Assembly: GCF_037201815.1 (NCBI RefSeq) | Contig: NZ_CP147407.1 | Coordinates: 806,001 to 870,000 of the forward strand | DNA length: 64,000 bases | Origin: Metabacillus sp. FJAT-52054 | GTDB lineage: Bacteria; Bacillota; Bacilli; Bacillales; Bacillaceae | Direction of reading: 5' to 3' | Part shown: positions 48,717 through 57,994 of the stretch, one piece after another | Position numbering within the stretch: the stretch's first letter is position 1 | Layout of the letters: each line of letters begins with the position of its first letter | Notes under the pieces: model-generated | Databases searched by the model: none | Told to the model about the DNA's origin: nothing | Seen by the model: the letters and a program-made list of their open reading frames with translations, nothing else | Program-made: the position numbers and the translations under genes

Positions 48717-50012
48717 TTGACAGCTATTAATTTGATTATGTTTGTTTTATTAATTGCATTAACCGGATTTTTCGTTGCGACGGAGTTTGCAATCGTAAAG
48801 ATTCGTATGTCCAGGATTGACCAGCTGATTGAAGAGGGCAGGAAGGGTGCGATTGCTGCTAAAAAGGTTGTTTCGCACTTAGATGAATATTTATCAGCCT
48901 GTCAGCTTGGTATTACGGTTACAGCTCTTGGACTGGGGTGGCTTGGTGAACCGACGTTTGAGATTCTCCTGCACCCGATATTTGAATATTTTAATGTGAA
49001 TGATTCGATGGCTCATATATTGACGATTGGGATTGCGTTTGCGCTTGTGACGTTCTTGCACGTTGTTATCGGGGAGCTTGCGCCTAAAACGGTTGCGATT
49101 CAGAAGGCAGAGGCTGTGGCGCTTGCGTTTGCTAAACCGATTATTTGGTTTTACCGTATTATGTATCCGTTCATTTGGTTCCTGAATGGATCGGCACGTT
49201 TCCTTGTTGGTCTTTTTGGGTTGAAACCTGCTTCTGAGCATGAACTCGCCCACTCGGAGGAAGAACTGCGACTGCTTCTCTCAGAGAGCTATAAAAGCGG
49301 TGAGATTAACAAGAATGAATTGAAATATGTGAATAATATTTTTGAATTTGATGAAAGAGTTGCGAAGGAAATTATGGTTCCCCGCACTGAAATCGTGAGC
49401 ATTTCTGTAGATGACAGTTTTGACACGATTATGGAAACGATGATTGAAGAAAATTATACCCGCTATCCAGTAGCTGACGGCGATAAGGATAATATCATTG
49501 GCTTTATAAACGTGAAGGAATTGTTAACGGCTAAAGTAATGAACAGGGAGATGGATAAAAATTTAAACTTGCCATCCTTTATAAACCCGGTAATCCGTGT
49601 GATTGAAAATATTCCGATTCATGATTTGCTTGTGAAAATGCAGAAGGAGCGGACGCATGTTGCCATCCTCATGGATGAATACGGAGGTACCTCGGGCTTG
49701 GTGACAGCTGAGGATATCCTTGAAGAGATTGTTGGGGAGATCCGTGATGAGTTTGATGAGGATGAAGTGGCTGAAATCCGCAAGGTAGGCGAGCAGCACT
49801 ACATTTTGGATGCAAAACTGCTGATTGAGGATGTAAATGATCTGCTTGGTACGGAGCTTGAGAATGAAGAGGTTGATACGATCGGCGGCTGGTTCCTTAC
49901 TCAGAATATTGATGCTAAATCCGGCTCGGAGATTGAAGAGGAAGGGTACTTGTTCCGTGTTCATGAAATTGAAGGGCATCAAATTTATTATTTAGAGGTT
50001 AAAAAATTATAG
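48717..50012 (+). CDS. CNNM/CBS/CorC membrane protein (YhdP/MpfA type)
   Basis: 431 residues. An N-terminal CNNM transmembrane domain (about 1-190; [39 protein letters not shown]) is followed by two CBS domains (about 205-330; [25 protein letters not shown]) and a C-terminal CorC/HlyC domain. B. subtilis YhdP (MpfA) of this family exports magnesium. TTG 48717 aligns with homologue N-termini; ATG 48738 is a fallback. An upstream MerR gene suggests regulated expression. Confidence 0.9.
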   Translation: MTAINLIMFVLLIALTGFFVATEFAIVKIRMSRIDQLIEEGRKGAIAAKKVVSHLDEYLSACQLGITVTALGLGWLGEPTFEILLHPIFEYFNVNDSMAHILTIGIAFALVTFLHVVIGELAPKTVAIQKAEAVALAFAKPIIWFYRIMYPFIWFLNGSARFLVGLFGLKPASEHELAHSEEELRLLLSESYKSGEINKNELKYVNNIFEFDERVAKEIMVPRTEIVSISVDDSFDTIMETMIEENYTRYPVADGDKDNIIGFINVKELLTAKVMNREMDKNLNLPSFINPVIRVIENIPIHDLLVKMQKERTHVAILMDEYGGTSGLVTAEDILEEIVGEIRDEFDEDEVAEIRKVGEQHYILDAKLLIEDVNDLLGTELENEEVDTIGGWFLTQNIDAKSGSEIEEEGYLFRVHEIEGHQIYYLEVKKL

Positions 50013-50023
50013 TATTGAAGAAG

Positions 50024-50056
50024 AAGCCATGGCAGCATGGCTTTTCTTTTTTTTTT
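50024..50056 (+). terminator. terminator after the CNNM gene
   Basis: AAGCCATG-GCAG-CATGGCTT followed by TTC and a long T-run. Confidence 0.85.
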
Positions 50057-50062
50057 CTCGTT

Positions 50063-50090
50063 AAAAAACCTGCAGAACGTTCTCTGCAGG
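50063..50090 (-). terminator. terminator after the DUF1206 gene
   Basis: CCTGCAGA...TCTGCAGG stem with T6 on the minus strand. Confidence 0.85.
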
Positions 50091-50098
50091 CAAGTTCC

Positions 50099-50953
50099 TT
50101 ATTTTCCTCCAAAACTCATATGTTCATATCTTCCCCGGATAACACCATATACCCCATACAAGATCAGTCCGAGTGCGACGGCTCCAAGCATCCATTGGCC
50201 AAAAGGCTGGCTGGAAAGCTCTGAAAGGGCTCCATCCAAGCCTTTGTATTGACTTGGGTCAGCAGTGTAGGCAGCTTCAATGAAGAAGAATCCAATCATA
50301 GCTAATACGATGCCGCGTGCAATAAGCCCCATTTTTCCTGAGTTGCGGGCAATTTTACGCTCGTGAAGACTCATTTCGCTGGCTCTGAATTTAGTCATGA
50401 ACTTTTCTTTGTAGCCGGAGATAAATTCGTATATTCCGTAGCCGATAATGATAGCGCCGATAATTGCGATCACCCATTGACCGTAGGGCTGGGAGAGAAG
50501 CTTCGCTGACATGCTCTGCTCAGAGCCTCCGCCTGAACCTCCGCCATTTACAGCGATTTTTATGGCATTAAAGGCAATGCTTCCATAAATACCTGCGCTG
50601 ATAAGGTAGCCGATTCTGATAGCGATGCCCTTCGCATCAGATCCTTTGTTCTCCGGGTCGGTAAAACATTTAACAATTCCCCATATACTGTAGCCAATCA
50701 ATCCGATTCCGATAATCCAGAGGAGAAGCTCTCCAAGCGGCATGCCCGGAAGTGATTGAAGCATTCCCTTCGTATCGGTTGTTTTGCCTCCAGCCCCGAT
50801 TGCTGCCATAAAGGCAAGAATCCCAATCAATCCATAAACAAGTCCTTGAGCCATGTAGCCGAAGCGTCCTAAACGCCTAATCCATGGTTTTGTATCCTGC
50901 TTCGTTTGCTCAGCAGACTGCCGCGCTCCCGCTTTTGATCTTGATAATTCCAT
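50099..50953 (-). CDS. DUF1206 integral membrane protein
   Basis: 284 residues with six membrane helices in three two-helix repeats. Each repeat has a helix rich in GLIGILAF or the like, a phrase (QPYGQW or QPFGQW) and a second helix starting at LLWIIGIGLIGY, WVIAIIGAIIIGYG or WMLGAVALGLILYG. Function is unknown. TGGAGGC lies 8 bases before ATG 50953. Confidence 0.85.
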   Translation of the reverse strand: MELSRSKAGARQSAEQTKQDTKPWIRRLGRFGYMAQGLVYGLIGILAFMAAIGAGGKTTDTKGMLQSLPGMPLGELLLWIIGIGLIGYSIWGIVKCFTDPENKGSDAKGIAIRIGYLISAGIYGSIAFNAIKIAVNGGGSGGGSEQSMSAKLLSQPYGQWVIAIIGAIIIGYGIYEFISGYKEKFMTKFRASEMSLHERKIARNSGKMGLIARGIVLAMIGFFFIEAAYTADPSQYKGLDGALSELSSQPFGQWMLGAVALGLILYGVYGVIRGRYEHMSFGGK

Positions 50954-51149
50954 CCTGTAGCCTCCACATTTTTTCTAGTCGATTAGTACTGAATGAATTC
51001 CCTTTGTTGGTAAATTAGAAACCTTTCCAAACAAAATGGGCTTTGTATGTTTGGCGTAAGAGCAGTATGAGCTACTACTAGCTTATAGCGCTTCGGTGAA
51101 TCGGTTCCTGGGGATTTCAAAAAGGCTGATATTTTAAAACACAAAGCGG

Positions 51150-51175
51150 ACTCCCTTTACCGGGACTCCGCTATT
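51150..51175 (-). terminator. terminator after the PH-like gene
   Basis: GCGGAGTCCC-GGTAAA-GGGAGTCCGC on the minus strand (one mismatch) followed by TTTGTGTTTT. Confidence 0.6.
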
Positions 51176-51578
51176 TCTCTTTAATACCGGGCTGAATCTG
51201 CTTCAGCATTTTAACAAACTCCTGCTTCTCCTTAGGAGATACAACCGCGATATCAAACCATCTCCCATAGGTAATTTCCAGTCGATCTATTGATAAAGCG
51301 GGAGCAGATAATGGATTTTTCGTTTTCCTAATGCTCGTAATCTCCATTATGGATATGGTATTTGTAAAGGGACCATAGCGGATCGTAAGCTTCTCGCCCT
51401 CTATTAAATAACCGGTTGAAAACCAGAGCCATATCAGAAAGCCCGTCAGTGGAACGGTAACAAATAAAGCTTCGTAGTCTCTGCCGGCAAGAAACGGCGA
51501 GAGGCATCCGGCAAGGGCTCCTCCCCAAATGACAAGATAAACCCACCAATCTTTTTTAGATGGAAAATACATGAACAT
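51171..51578 (-). CDS. membrane protein with bacterial PH-like domain
   Basis: 135 residues: two membrane helices (about 10-55), then a PH-like segment (GYLIEGEKLTIRYGPFTNTISIMEITSIRKTKNPLSAPALSIDRLEITYG) typical of the YyaB/PF06713 group. Function is unknown. A GAGAGGAAG site precedes ATG 51578. Confidence 0.8.
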   Translation of the reverse strand: MFMYFPSKKDWWVYLVIWGGALAGCLSPFLAGRDYEALFVTVPLTGFLIWLWFSTGYLIEGEKLTIRYGPFTNTISIMEITSIRKTKNPLSAPALSIDRLEITYGRWFDIAVVSPKEKQEFVKMLKQIQPGIKEK

Positions 51579-51738
51579 CTCTCTTCCTCTCTATCTATTA
51601 TCCTAATAAAGTTCTATACTTTCCTCCTGTTTTCCTTCTCAAGACTTGCCGAGGGAAGAAGTAAGCGAATGTTATGTCTGGTTTAAGGAGAAATACAAGG
51701 TGCAGGACCGGTCATCCTGAATTTGTGGGAGGTAAGAT

Positions 51739-51894
51739 ATGGGGATAGCGTTAGAAACATCAGTAAACCGGCGTGAAAATTACTATATCGACGAAAATAT
51801 CAGAATATCGGCGAAAACTACAATATATCGACGGAAATTTCAATATATCGATTTTTCGACAAAAATCGGCAGCATCCTAATAAAAGAAATATAG
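51739..51894 (+). repeat. short-period repeat (about 21-22 bp) overlapped by a 51-codon frame
   Basis: TATCG(A/G)CG(G)AAA-type units recur at 51785, 51806, 51828 and 51849. An ATG at 51739 with a strong GGGAGG six bases upstream opens a 51-codon frame across the tract (MGIALETSVNRREN...). The units shift phase, so the frame may be fortuitous. The rest of the 51579-51965 gap shows nothing else. Confidence 0.6.
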
Positions 51895-51965
51895 TTCAAA
51901 GTGAATACTCATTCATTTTCCCTGCTTCTTATGCTATATTCAAAGAAACAGGGAGGGGTAATGGG

Positions 51966-52343
51966 ATGAGCATTCAAGCAGGGGATGTATTGACTTGGGA
52001 ACGAACGTTTTCGGCAGAAGAGGTTGTCCTTTTCGCAGAGCTCACCGGTGATCAGGGACAGCATCATATGGAGAAAGATGAACAGGGACGACTAATGGTC
52101 CACGGACTCATGACTGCGAGTATCGGAACAAAAATCGGCGGGGATATGAACTACATTGCCAGGGAGATGGTCAGTGAATTCCTGCGGCCGGTCTTTACGG
52201 GAGATACGATTACATGTGAAGTGACTGTAACTGAGCTTGAGGAAAAAGAAGGTTTCAATCGAGTTGCCATGAAAAGCGTATACCGGAATCAGGCCGGGAA
52301 AGAAGTGCTTGTCGGAACGAGCCATGGGATTATTAGACAGTAA
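51966..52343 (+). CDS. MaoC-like hotdog dehydratase
   Basis: 125 residues. D29 and H33 in ELTGDQGQHHM correspond to the catalytic Asp and His of (R)-specific enoyl-CoA hydratases. The hotdog pattern continues as VHGLMTASIGTKIGG and FTGDTITCEVTVTEL. It likely hydrates or dehydrates an acyl thioester; the substrate is unknown. GGGAGGGG precedes ATG 51966. Confidence 0.87.
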   Translation: MSIQAGDVLTWERTFSAEEVVLFAELTGDQGQHHMEKDEQGRLMVHGLMTASIGTKIGGDMNYIAREMVSEFLRPVFTGDTITCEVTVTELEEKEGFNRVAMKSVYRNQAGKEVLVGTSHGIIRQ

Positions 52344-52345
52344 AC

Positions 52346-52377
52346 AAAGACCTCAGCAAACACTGAGGTCTTTTTCT
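52346..52377. terminator. terminator between the MaoC-like and lipoprotein genes
   Basis: AAAGACCTCAG-CAAACA-CTGAGGTCTTT, a perfect 10-11-bp stem with T-run; convergent genes flank it. Confidence 0.85.
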
Positions 52378-52378
52378 C

Positions 52379-53218
52379 TTACTCCTTATGAAATGCCGCA
52401 GCAATCTCAAGAGCCGTCATGGCTCCATTTGCCTCTTCAATCTCATACACTATATTCCCATCCTGCCAGACAACAAGGTTATTCCGGCTGTCCGGATTGT
52501 TTCCGTCCAATAAAAACGCGCCTTTATCAGGCGGAGGAAGCGTTTCTTTTTCGAGGAAGTTAACGACTTTGACAGCAAGTTCTTTATTGCTGTCTTTTTC
52601 TGGTTCATTCAAGGCTTTGGACATAAAAGACCATCTGCCTTCATTCCAGTGCAGGAATACACTTCCTGCTCCTGCATCTGAATATCCTTTAATCCCATGG
52701 CCGAGATCGATTGGCGGGTTTCCTGTCGGTTCAGCCTTTTGATAATTGACCATCTCGGCTGCTTCCCGTTCGGTTTTATATTTCGTTGCTTTAACCGTCG
52801 CGATTTTTTGATTGCTGCTAAGGGTATTGAGCTTGCTGTTATTGATTGGAATAGGTTTTTCTGTTTGGTAAAACGTGATTTCATAGGAATTGGCATCAGA
52901 CTTTACTTTAGAGGTCAGATGAAGCCCTTTAGAAACGGGCATGGTTTTCGGCAATGTGAATGGAACCCTTGTCTTAAGCAGCATGGACGTTTCGTTAATG
53001 ACTTGCTCAGGTGAAGACGGAGCGCTAGAAGGATCCGTCCCTGGAGCGGGTTCTCCTTCAGCGAACCCAGGTGAAACTTCTGAAGCCTGAGCCGTTTCGG
53101 GAGAGCTTTTCTGTTCGGGTGACTTACTGGATGTTCCTTGATCAGCAGCATTGATTTGGCTGCATCCGGCAGTGAGGGACAGCACGAGAGCAGCACTTAG
53201 GATGTAAGGACGTTTCAT
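52379..53218 (-). CDS. predicted lipoprotein of unknown function
   Basis: 279 residues. The signal peptide MKRPYILSAALVLSLTAGC ends in a lipobox with C19. A low-complexity Ser/Pro/Glu linker (about 20-75) tethers a globular domain (VPFTLPKTMPVSKGLHLTSKV...NEGRWSFMSKA...VVNFLEKETLPPP). I do not recognise the family. GGAGGG lies 6 bases before ATG 53218. Confidence 0.75.
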   Translation of the reverse strand: MKRPYILSAALVLSLTAGCSQINAADQGTSSKSPEQKSSPETAQASEVSPGFAEGEPAPGTDPSSAPSSPEQVINETSMLLKTRVPFTLPKTMPVSKGLHLTSKVKSDANSYEITFYQTEKPIPINNSKLNTLSSNQKIATVKATKYKTEREAAEMVNYQKAEPTGNPPIDLGHGIKGYSDAGAGSVFLHWNEGRWSFMSKALNEPEKDSNKELAVKVVNFLEKETLPPPDKGAFLLDGNNPDSRNNLVVWQDGNIVYEIEEANGAMTALEIAAAFHKE

Positions 53219-53517
53219 TGGTTTCCCTCCTTTACAGGTTTCCTATATTTTTCCCTTTTATGGAAGGGGTAAACGATTGAAGAGTCACGTTTTGGAATTC
53301 GTTCGTAAGTCATATAATTCGGCGAAAAAGAAGGAATCCTGGCAGAAGCCGCAGAATAACGAGAATATGGAAAAAAAATCTAGGTGGGATTTTAATGCTG
53401 CTCTCCAGGTTTATTAAGAACGTTCTTGTTTTGACAGGACAAGTCTTCTTGTCCTTTATCATTATTGTTAAGATGTACCCTCGTATAAAGCGGTTAATAA
53501 AAAAAACAAAAATAGTA
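53219..53517. other. intergenic, no supported gene
   Basis: AT-rich DNA; an 84-codon minus-strand frame (53310-53564) is hydrophobic, lacks a ribosome binding site and runs over the tRNA promoter. Confidence 0.5.
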
Positions 53518-53546
53518 TTGACGTTTTGATGTAATACGAATATAAT
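53518..53546 (+). promoter_or_regulatory. promoter of tRNA-Gly
   Basis: TTGACG (53518-53523), 17-bp spacer, consensus TATAAT (53541-53546), 35 bp before the tRNA. Confidence 0.85.
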
Positions 53547-53581
53547 AATATACATCGTCATCAAGACGAGAAAGTAAACGT

Positions 53582-53655
53582 GCGGGTGTAGTTTACTGGT
53601 AAAACCTCAGCCTTCCAAGCTGATGTAGTGGGTTCGATTCCCATCACCCGCTCCA
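53582..53655 (+). tRNA. tRNA-Gly (TCC)
   Basis: Acceptor stem GCGGGTG/CACCCGC, anticodon TCC, encoded CCA. A single-gene transcription unit with its own promoter and terminator. Confidence 0.96.
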
Positions 53656-53668
53656 TACATACGTTACT

Positions 53669-53710
53669 AACGCAGTGTTTCGTTCCGATCAGCGAAGCAT
53701 TGCGTTTTTT
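53669..53710 (+). terminator. terminator after tRNA-Gly
   Basis: AACGCAGTGTTTCG pairs with CGAAGCATTGCGTT (one mismatch and one bulge), then T4. Confidence 0.8.
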
Positions 53711-53720
53711 ACTGCGTAAA

Positions 53721-53749
53721 AATAAGCCTGCGCTCACCGCAGGCCTTAT
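53721..53749 (-). terminator. terminator after the B3/B4 gene
   Basis: GGCCTGCG-GTGA-GCGCAGGC on the minus strand followed by TTATTTTT. Confidence 0.75.
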
Positions 53750-54411
53750 GATAGAATAAAATGCTCTTCCGTTCCGCCATGAATTTGAACGAACATGCTT
53801 GTCAATGCTGATAACAGCTTCTCTGCTTCAGGCTCTTCCATAGATGGAGCGAGATAGACGATTTGCAGGGCGTTGACCGTTTCTCTGCTGGCGGCTGTTT
53901 TTTTGGAGTCGACATAGGGGCTTCCAAATGCTCCGTTGCCATCTGCAGATAGAATTTTCTTTTCCATTGAGACTTCACGTCCATTGATGGCTTCATATGT
54001 ATCATCTGAATTTCCGATGCGGATTTCGATGTTTCCGTTTAACCGGTCCAGGTCATAGATGCCGATTGGAATTTGATATTCCATCGAGAAGAAATTGTTA
54101 ATGTCGGCAGCGGAGTGGATGGTCTCCAAATACTGCTGCTTTTTAATTCTTCGGAAAATGGCTTCCTGAGCAGGGCGGTACCGGTTTGGATCCGTCCCGG
54201 CTTTTTTAAAAAGAGCGCGCCATTCCTGAACCGCTGGAATGTCCTTTATTTCCTGATTTTCAAAGTCAAAATATAAGGATTCCTGAAACAGCCTCATTCT
54301 CCCCTTCAGCATTTGTGGAGAGTCTCCTACCTCTATTCCCCGATAAAGAGCGATTCCGATTTTAAACGAAGGCTCCAGCTCTTTCAATTCATGATTAACT
54401 GTAATTTCCAT
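53746..54411 (-). CDS. B3/B4 (tRNA-editing-like) domain protein
   Basis: 221 residues. The phrases NRYRPAQEAIFRRI, INNFFSMEYQIPIGIYDLDRLNG and GREVSMEKKILSADGNGAFGSPYVDSKKTAASRET match the B3/B4 domain of phenylalanyl-tRNA synthetase beta (free-standing COG3382 form), where it edits mischarged tRNA. The free-standing version's substrate is uncertain. GGAGGG precedes ATG 54411. Confidence 0.87.
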   Translation of the reverse strand: MEITVNHELKELEPSFKIGIALYRGIEVGDSPQMLKGRMRLFQESLYFDFENQEIKDIPAVQEWRALFKKAGTDPNRYRPAQEAIFRRIKKQQYLETIHSAADINNFFSMEYQIPIGIYDLDRLNGNIEIRIGNSDDTYEAINGREVSMEKKILSADGNGAFGSPYVDSKKTAASRETVNALQIVYLAPSMEEPEAEKLLSALTSMFVQIHGGTEEHFILS

Positions 54412-54487
54412 TTTAACCGCCCTCCGTGATTTGGTACCATTATCTTATCATAGTGCCGCGGAAAAACCGAAGAAAGGAGGATGACTG

Positions 54488-55621
54488 ATGAATATTGGAG
54501 CATTAAAAGAAGAAGTCATTGCCTACAGCAAAACGATTGGAATTGATAAAATCGGCTTTGCAAGTGCGGATACATTTGAAACGCTAAAAGGACGGCTTCT
54601 TATGCAGCAGGAACTTGGCTACCAATCAGGCTTTGAAGAACCCGATATTGAAAAGCGGACCAATCCCGGCCTGCTTGTACCCAAAGCTAAATCGATCATT
54701 GCCATTGCTCTTGCTTATCCTTCTAAAATGAAAAACGCACCGAAAAGCACGAGGGAGGACCGCCGCGGAATTTTCTGCCGTGCTTCATGGGGCAAGGATT
54801 ATCATGACGTGCTGCGGGAAAAGCTATCGAAGCTGGAAGAGTTTTTAAAAGAAAAATCTCCGGACGTCCGGGTTAAATCCATGGTCGATACGGGCGAATT
54901 GTCAGACCGGGCTGTCGCCGAACGGGCAGGGATTGGCTGGAGCGGAAAGAACTGCGCAACGATCACACCAGAGTTCGGTTCCTATGTGTATCTGGGGGAA
55001 ATCGTCACAAATATTCCCTTCGAGCCTGATCAGCCAATTGAGGATCAGTGCGGAACCTGCAATAAGTGTGTAGATGTCTGTCCTACAGGTGCACTTGTCC
55101 AGGGCGGACAGCTCAACGCCCAGCGATGCATCGCCTATTTAACGCAGACAAAGGGCTTTCTGCCGGAGGAGTTCCGGACAAAAATCGGAAACCGGCTATA
55201 CGGCTGCGATACATGCCAAACCGTGTGTCCCGAGAACAAAGGCAAGGATTTTCATTTGCATGAAGAAATGGAGCCGGATCCAGAGCTTGCAAAACCGAGC
55301 CTAAAGCCGCTGCTTTCCATGTCAAACCGGGAATTTAAAGATAAATTCGGACATGTGTCAGGGTCCTGGAGAGGGAAAAAACCAATCCAGCGCAACGCGA
55401 TCATTGCCCTCGCTCACTACAAAGACACAACAGCGCTTCCTGATTTGTACAAGCTTGTCAAGGATGACCCAAGGCCTGTCATAAGAGGGACCGCGGCATG
55501 GGCAATCGGGAAAATCGGACAGGCCGAGTCGATCTCGTTTCTGGAAGAACATTTGCGAAAAGAAGAAGATGACGAAGTGCTGAAGGAAATGCGGGCGGGA
55601 CTTGATGTCCTGCGTAAGTGA
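54488..55621 (+). CDS. queG: epoxyqueuosine reductase QueG
   Basis: 377 residues. It catalyses the last step of queuosine synthesis in tRNA, using cobalamin. The DUF1730 N-terminal domain is followed by ferredoxin-like cluster ligands C188, C191, C194, C198 (CGTCNKCVDVCPTGA) and C240, C243, C247 (CDTCQTVCPENK). The C-terminal 70 residues are HEAT-like (IQRNAIIALAHYKDTTALPDL...RGTAAWAIGKI), as in the long form. AAAGGAGG precedes ATG 54488. B. subtilis homologue: yhbA. Confidence 0.95.
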   Translation: MNIGALKEEVIAYSKTIGIDKIGFASADTFETLKGRLLMQQELGYQSGFEEPDIEKRTNPGLLVPKAKSIIAIALAYPSKMKNAPKSTREDRRGIFCRASWGKDYHDVLREKLSKLEEFLKEKSPDVRVKSMVDTGELSDRAVAERAGIGWSGKNCATITPEFGSYVYLGEIVTNIPFEPDQPIEDQCGTCNKCVDVCPTGALVQGGQLNAQRCIAYLTQTKGFLPEEFRTKIGNRLYGCDTCQTVCPENKGKDFHLHEEMEPDPELAKPSLKPLLSMSNREFKDKFGHVSGSWRGKKPIQRNAIIALAHYKDTTALPDLYKLVKDDPRPVIRGTAAWAIGKIGQAESISFLEEHLRKEEDDEVLKEMRAGLDVLRK

Positions 55622-55753
55622 TTAAAAGTTAGAAGCTTGCCTGCTGGCAGGCTTTTTTTCGTTTCAAATAACTTGTATTAATCTACAATAGAAGGAAAGA
55701 GAGAACAGGGGACGAAACCTAATAATCTGCATCTATAATTTGGAGGGAAAAGG

Positions 55754-56644
55754 ATGAAACGTATAAAGGTTCTTCATTATGATGCCTTCAGCAGCAAGCC
55801 CGATAAAGGAAATCCAGCTGGAGTGATATTGAACGGGGATCATTTAAAAGAAACGGAAATGCAGGAACTGGCAAGAAAAGCTGGCTTCAATGAAACGGCG
55901 TTTCCGGCCCATTCCGATTCCGCCGATTTTAAAATCCGGTATTTTACGCCGGGCCATGAAATGGATTTATGCGGTCATGGAACCATTGCTGCTGTGTATG
56001 CGTTAAAAGAAAACGGATTGTTAAATGAAGAAAAAGAGATGATCGTCGAAACAAATGCAGGAATGCTTCCTATTCAGCTTACGACTACTTCCAATGAATT
56101 ACTTGTAACCATGAGACAGGCGGAACCGGTTTTCAAGCCGTTTAAGGGGTCAAAGGCAGACTTAATGGCTTCTATTGGACTGGCCGAAGAAGATTTAGCC
56201 GGCGATTTGCCGATACAATATGGAAGCACAGGAAACTGGACGTTATTAGTCCCCGTTAAAGAGTTGCGTGCTTTTGAAAGAATGGTCCCTCACAATGAGC
56301 GATTTCCTGATTTGTTAAAAGAAATCCCGAAAGCATCTGTCCACCCATTTTGCTTAGAAACATATGATTCTGCAGCGCATATGCATGGCCGGCATTTCTC
56401 CTCTCCATTTTCAGGCACAGTCGAGGATCCGGTGACGGGAACGGCTTCCGGTGTTATGGGTGCGTATTACAAGAAATACATAGCGAAAAATGAAGAGACC
56501 GAAATCAGTCTTATTATCGAGCAGGGAAATGAGATCGGAAAAGAGGGAAGAGTTCGAGTGAAAGTGGCACAAGATCATGGACGCCTTCATGTAGAAATGA
56601 CGGGAAATGCCGTATTTGTAAAAGAATTTGAGATTGCTTTATGA
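55754..56644 (+). CDS. PhzF family isomerase-like protein
   Basis: 296 residues with two similar hotdog-like halves. The conserved catalytic glutamate is E47 (GFNETAF), with FTPGHEMDLCGHGTIAAV and EDPVTGTASGVMGAYY as family motifs. PhzF isomerises a phenazine precursor; most Bacillus members have unknown substrates. TGGAGGG lies about 8 bases before ATG 55754. Single-gene unit. Confidence 0.9.
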   Translation: MKRIKVLHYDAFSSKPDKGNPAGVILNGDHLKETEMQELARKAGFNETAFPAHSDSADFKIRYFTPGHEMDLCGHGTIAAVYALKENGLLNEEKEMIVETNAGMLPIQLTTTSNELLVTMRQAEPVFKPFKGSKADLMASIGLAEEDLAGDLPIQYGSTGNWTLLVPVKELRAFERMVPHNERFPDLLKEIPKASVHPFCLETYDSAAHMHGRHFSSPFSGTVEDPVTGTASGVMGAYYKKYIAKNEETEISLIIEQGNEIGKEGRVRVKVAQDHGRLHVEMTGNAVFVKEFEIAL

Positions 56645-56647
56645 ATG

Positions 56648-56680
56648 GAAGGGAACTTCTGAGTAAGAGGAGTTCCCTTC
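56648..56680. terminator. terminator after the phzF-like gene
   Basis: GAAGGGAACT pairs with AGTTCCCTTC, a 10-bp stem; the flanks allow use on both strands. Confidence 0.7.
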
Positions 56681-56687
56681 ATTCGAA

Positions 56688-57233
56688 TTAAAGGGTCACC
56701 TTGACCATAGGCCAAACGGCTAACCAGTCTTTTTCTATGACCCGCTTTTTATACACAGCGCTGTTTACAAAATAGGGAGTTGCTTTCACCTGCATCCCCA
56801 CTAAATCCTCAATACCGTGCGGGGCAGCTAAAATGGCGTGTCCGTCATGGTTCAGTGTAACTCCAATGGCGGTTGCCGTTTCCGGGAACCTGGACATGGC
56901 ATCAACTGAATCAATGTAGGGGTCCATTTGGTTTTTGACGTGCATCCTTGCCTAATTTTTTACCGACCACGGAATTTCAGGTGATAATGAGAAGAGCTTC
57001 CGTTCAAGCTCTTTCTCAATTGCTTCATCCTGGAAGCTGGGATCGTAATAGATGACATCTACATCAGGGAGCACCGTTTTTTCGCTGAACCCGTTAAGGA
57101 CATCCCAAACCTTTGAACGGACAAAGCCTGCACAGATCCACCAATCAGGAAGCTTCAGCAGCTGCACGGTTTCCAAGACGTGCATCATCCACAAATCCTC
57201 TTCTATATGGGCAACAATCTCTTTTTCATTCAT
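56688..57233 (-). pseudogene. nucleotidyltransferase family protein interrupted by an in-frame amber codon
   Basis: Upstream part 57233-56952 (MNEKEIVAHIEEDLWMMHVL...PDWWICAGFVRSKVWDVL...LPDVDVIYYD...EIPWSVKN) and downstream part (ARMHVKNQMDPYIDSVDAMSRFPETATAIGV...) are in the same frame, separated only by TAG at 56954-56952. Homologues, as I recall them, read WSVKNQARMH, so TAG replaces a CAG Gln codon. The intact protein would be 181 residues of the COG3575-type nucleotidyltransferase family. Its ATG overlaps the paiB stop codon. Loss of function is likely unless the codon is suppressed. Confidence 0.8.
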
Positions 57234-57841
57234 CGTTTATCATTTCTCCTCATCAAGCCGGCAATCTTCTGTTCATTTTCGCCAAGCAGATTTTCTAGCG
57301 CCTGAATGACCCGCTCCTGCCGTTCAGCAGGATGATTTTGACTCAGCTTTGCTTTGCCCTCCATCTTCGTTATGCGGATTTTAAAGGCTGCAATCCCTTT
57401 GCTCAAATTTTCAATATAACCAGGCTCGATGTCCTCCATCTGGTAGGAGCTGTCTGCAGGTTCATGCTGGCGGACGAGCTGCGACAGCACTTCCAAAATG
57501 TCATTCTTTTCTTTCAAAAGCTCCAGTTCACCATATACATGGACTGCTGTATAGTTCCAGGTAGGAACGGCTTTATCTGTACCGTACCAAGCTGGAGATA
57601 TGTAACAGTGCGGACCTTGAAAAACGATGAGTACCTGCTGATTTTCAGCATCCCTCCATTGCGGATTCGGCAGGGCGAAATGACCGTAAATCATTCCTTC
57701 TGTCTCATCAATTGTCAGAGGCAGATGGCTTGCGAACGGTTCACCGTTATGATGGGAAAAAAAAGTGGCGAAGCTGTTTTCTTTCATTAAGTGATACATG
57801 GCTTCTTTATCGTTCAGTTCGAAGTGTTTTGGAATGTACAT
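57230..57841 (-). CDS. paiB: PaiB-like FMN-binding protein
   Basis: 203 residues. The motifs MYIPKHFELNDKEAMYHLMKENSFATFFS, GHFALPNPQWRD and FQGPHCYISPAWYGTDKAVPTWNY match PaiB, an FMN-binding split-barrel protein described in B. subtilis as a negative regulator affecting sporulation and protease genes. The partner paiA is not next to it here; instead a nucleotidyltransferase gene overlaps its end by ATGA. AAGGAGGC precedes ATG 57841. Confidence 0.9.
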   Translation of the reverse strand: MYIPKHFELNDKEAMYHLMKENSFATFFSHHNGEPFASHLPLTIDETEGMIYGHFALPNPQWRDAENQQVLIVFQGPHCYISPAWYGTDKAVPTWNYTAVHVYGELELLKEKNDILEVLSQLVRQHEPADSSYQMEDIEPGYIENLSKGIAAFKIRITKMEGKAKLSQNHPAERQERVIQALENLLGENEQKIAGLMRRNDKR

Positions 57842-57994
57842 AGTTACGCCTCCTTTTAATCATGATTTTACCAATGATTGAACAGCCCATACAGAGCCAG
57901 TTTTCATGAAATGATGAGGTACCATTTGAAAAAAACTGATACTGCGGGATTCTTTCTCATATTCTTGTAAAAGAAGAATGGGAAGCAGGTGAGC

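Noticed and set aside
53310..53564. 84-codon minus-strand frame
   Set aside because: It overlaps the tRNA-Gly promoter, has no ribosome binding site and is compositionally biased.
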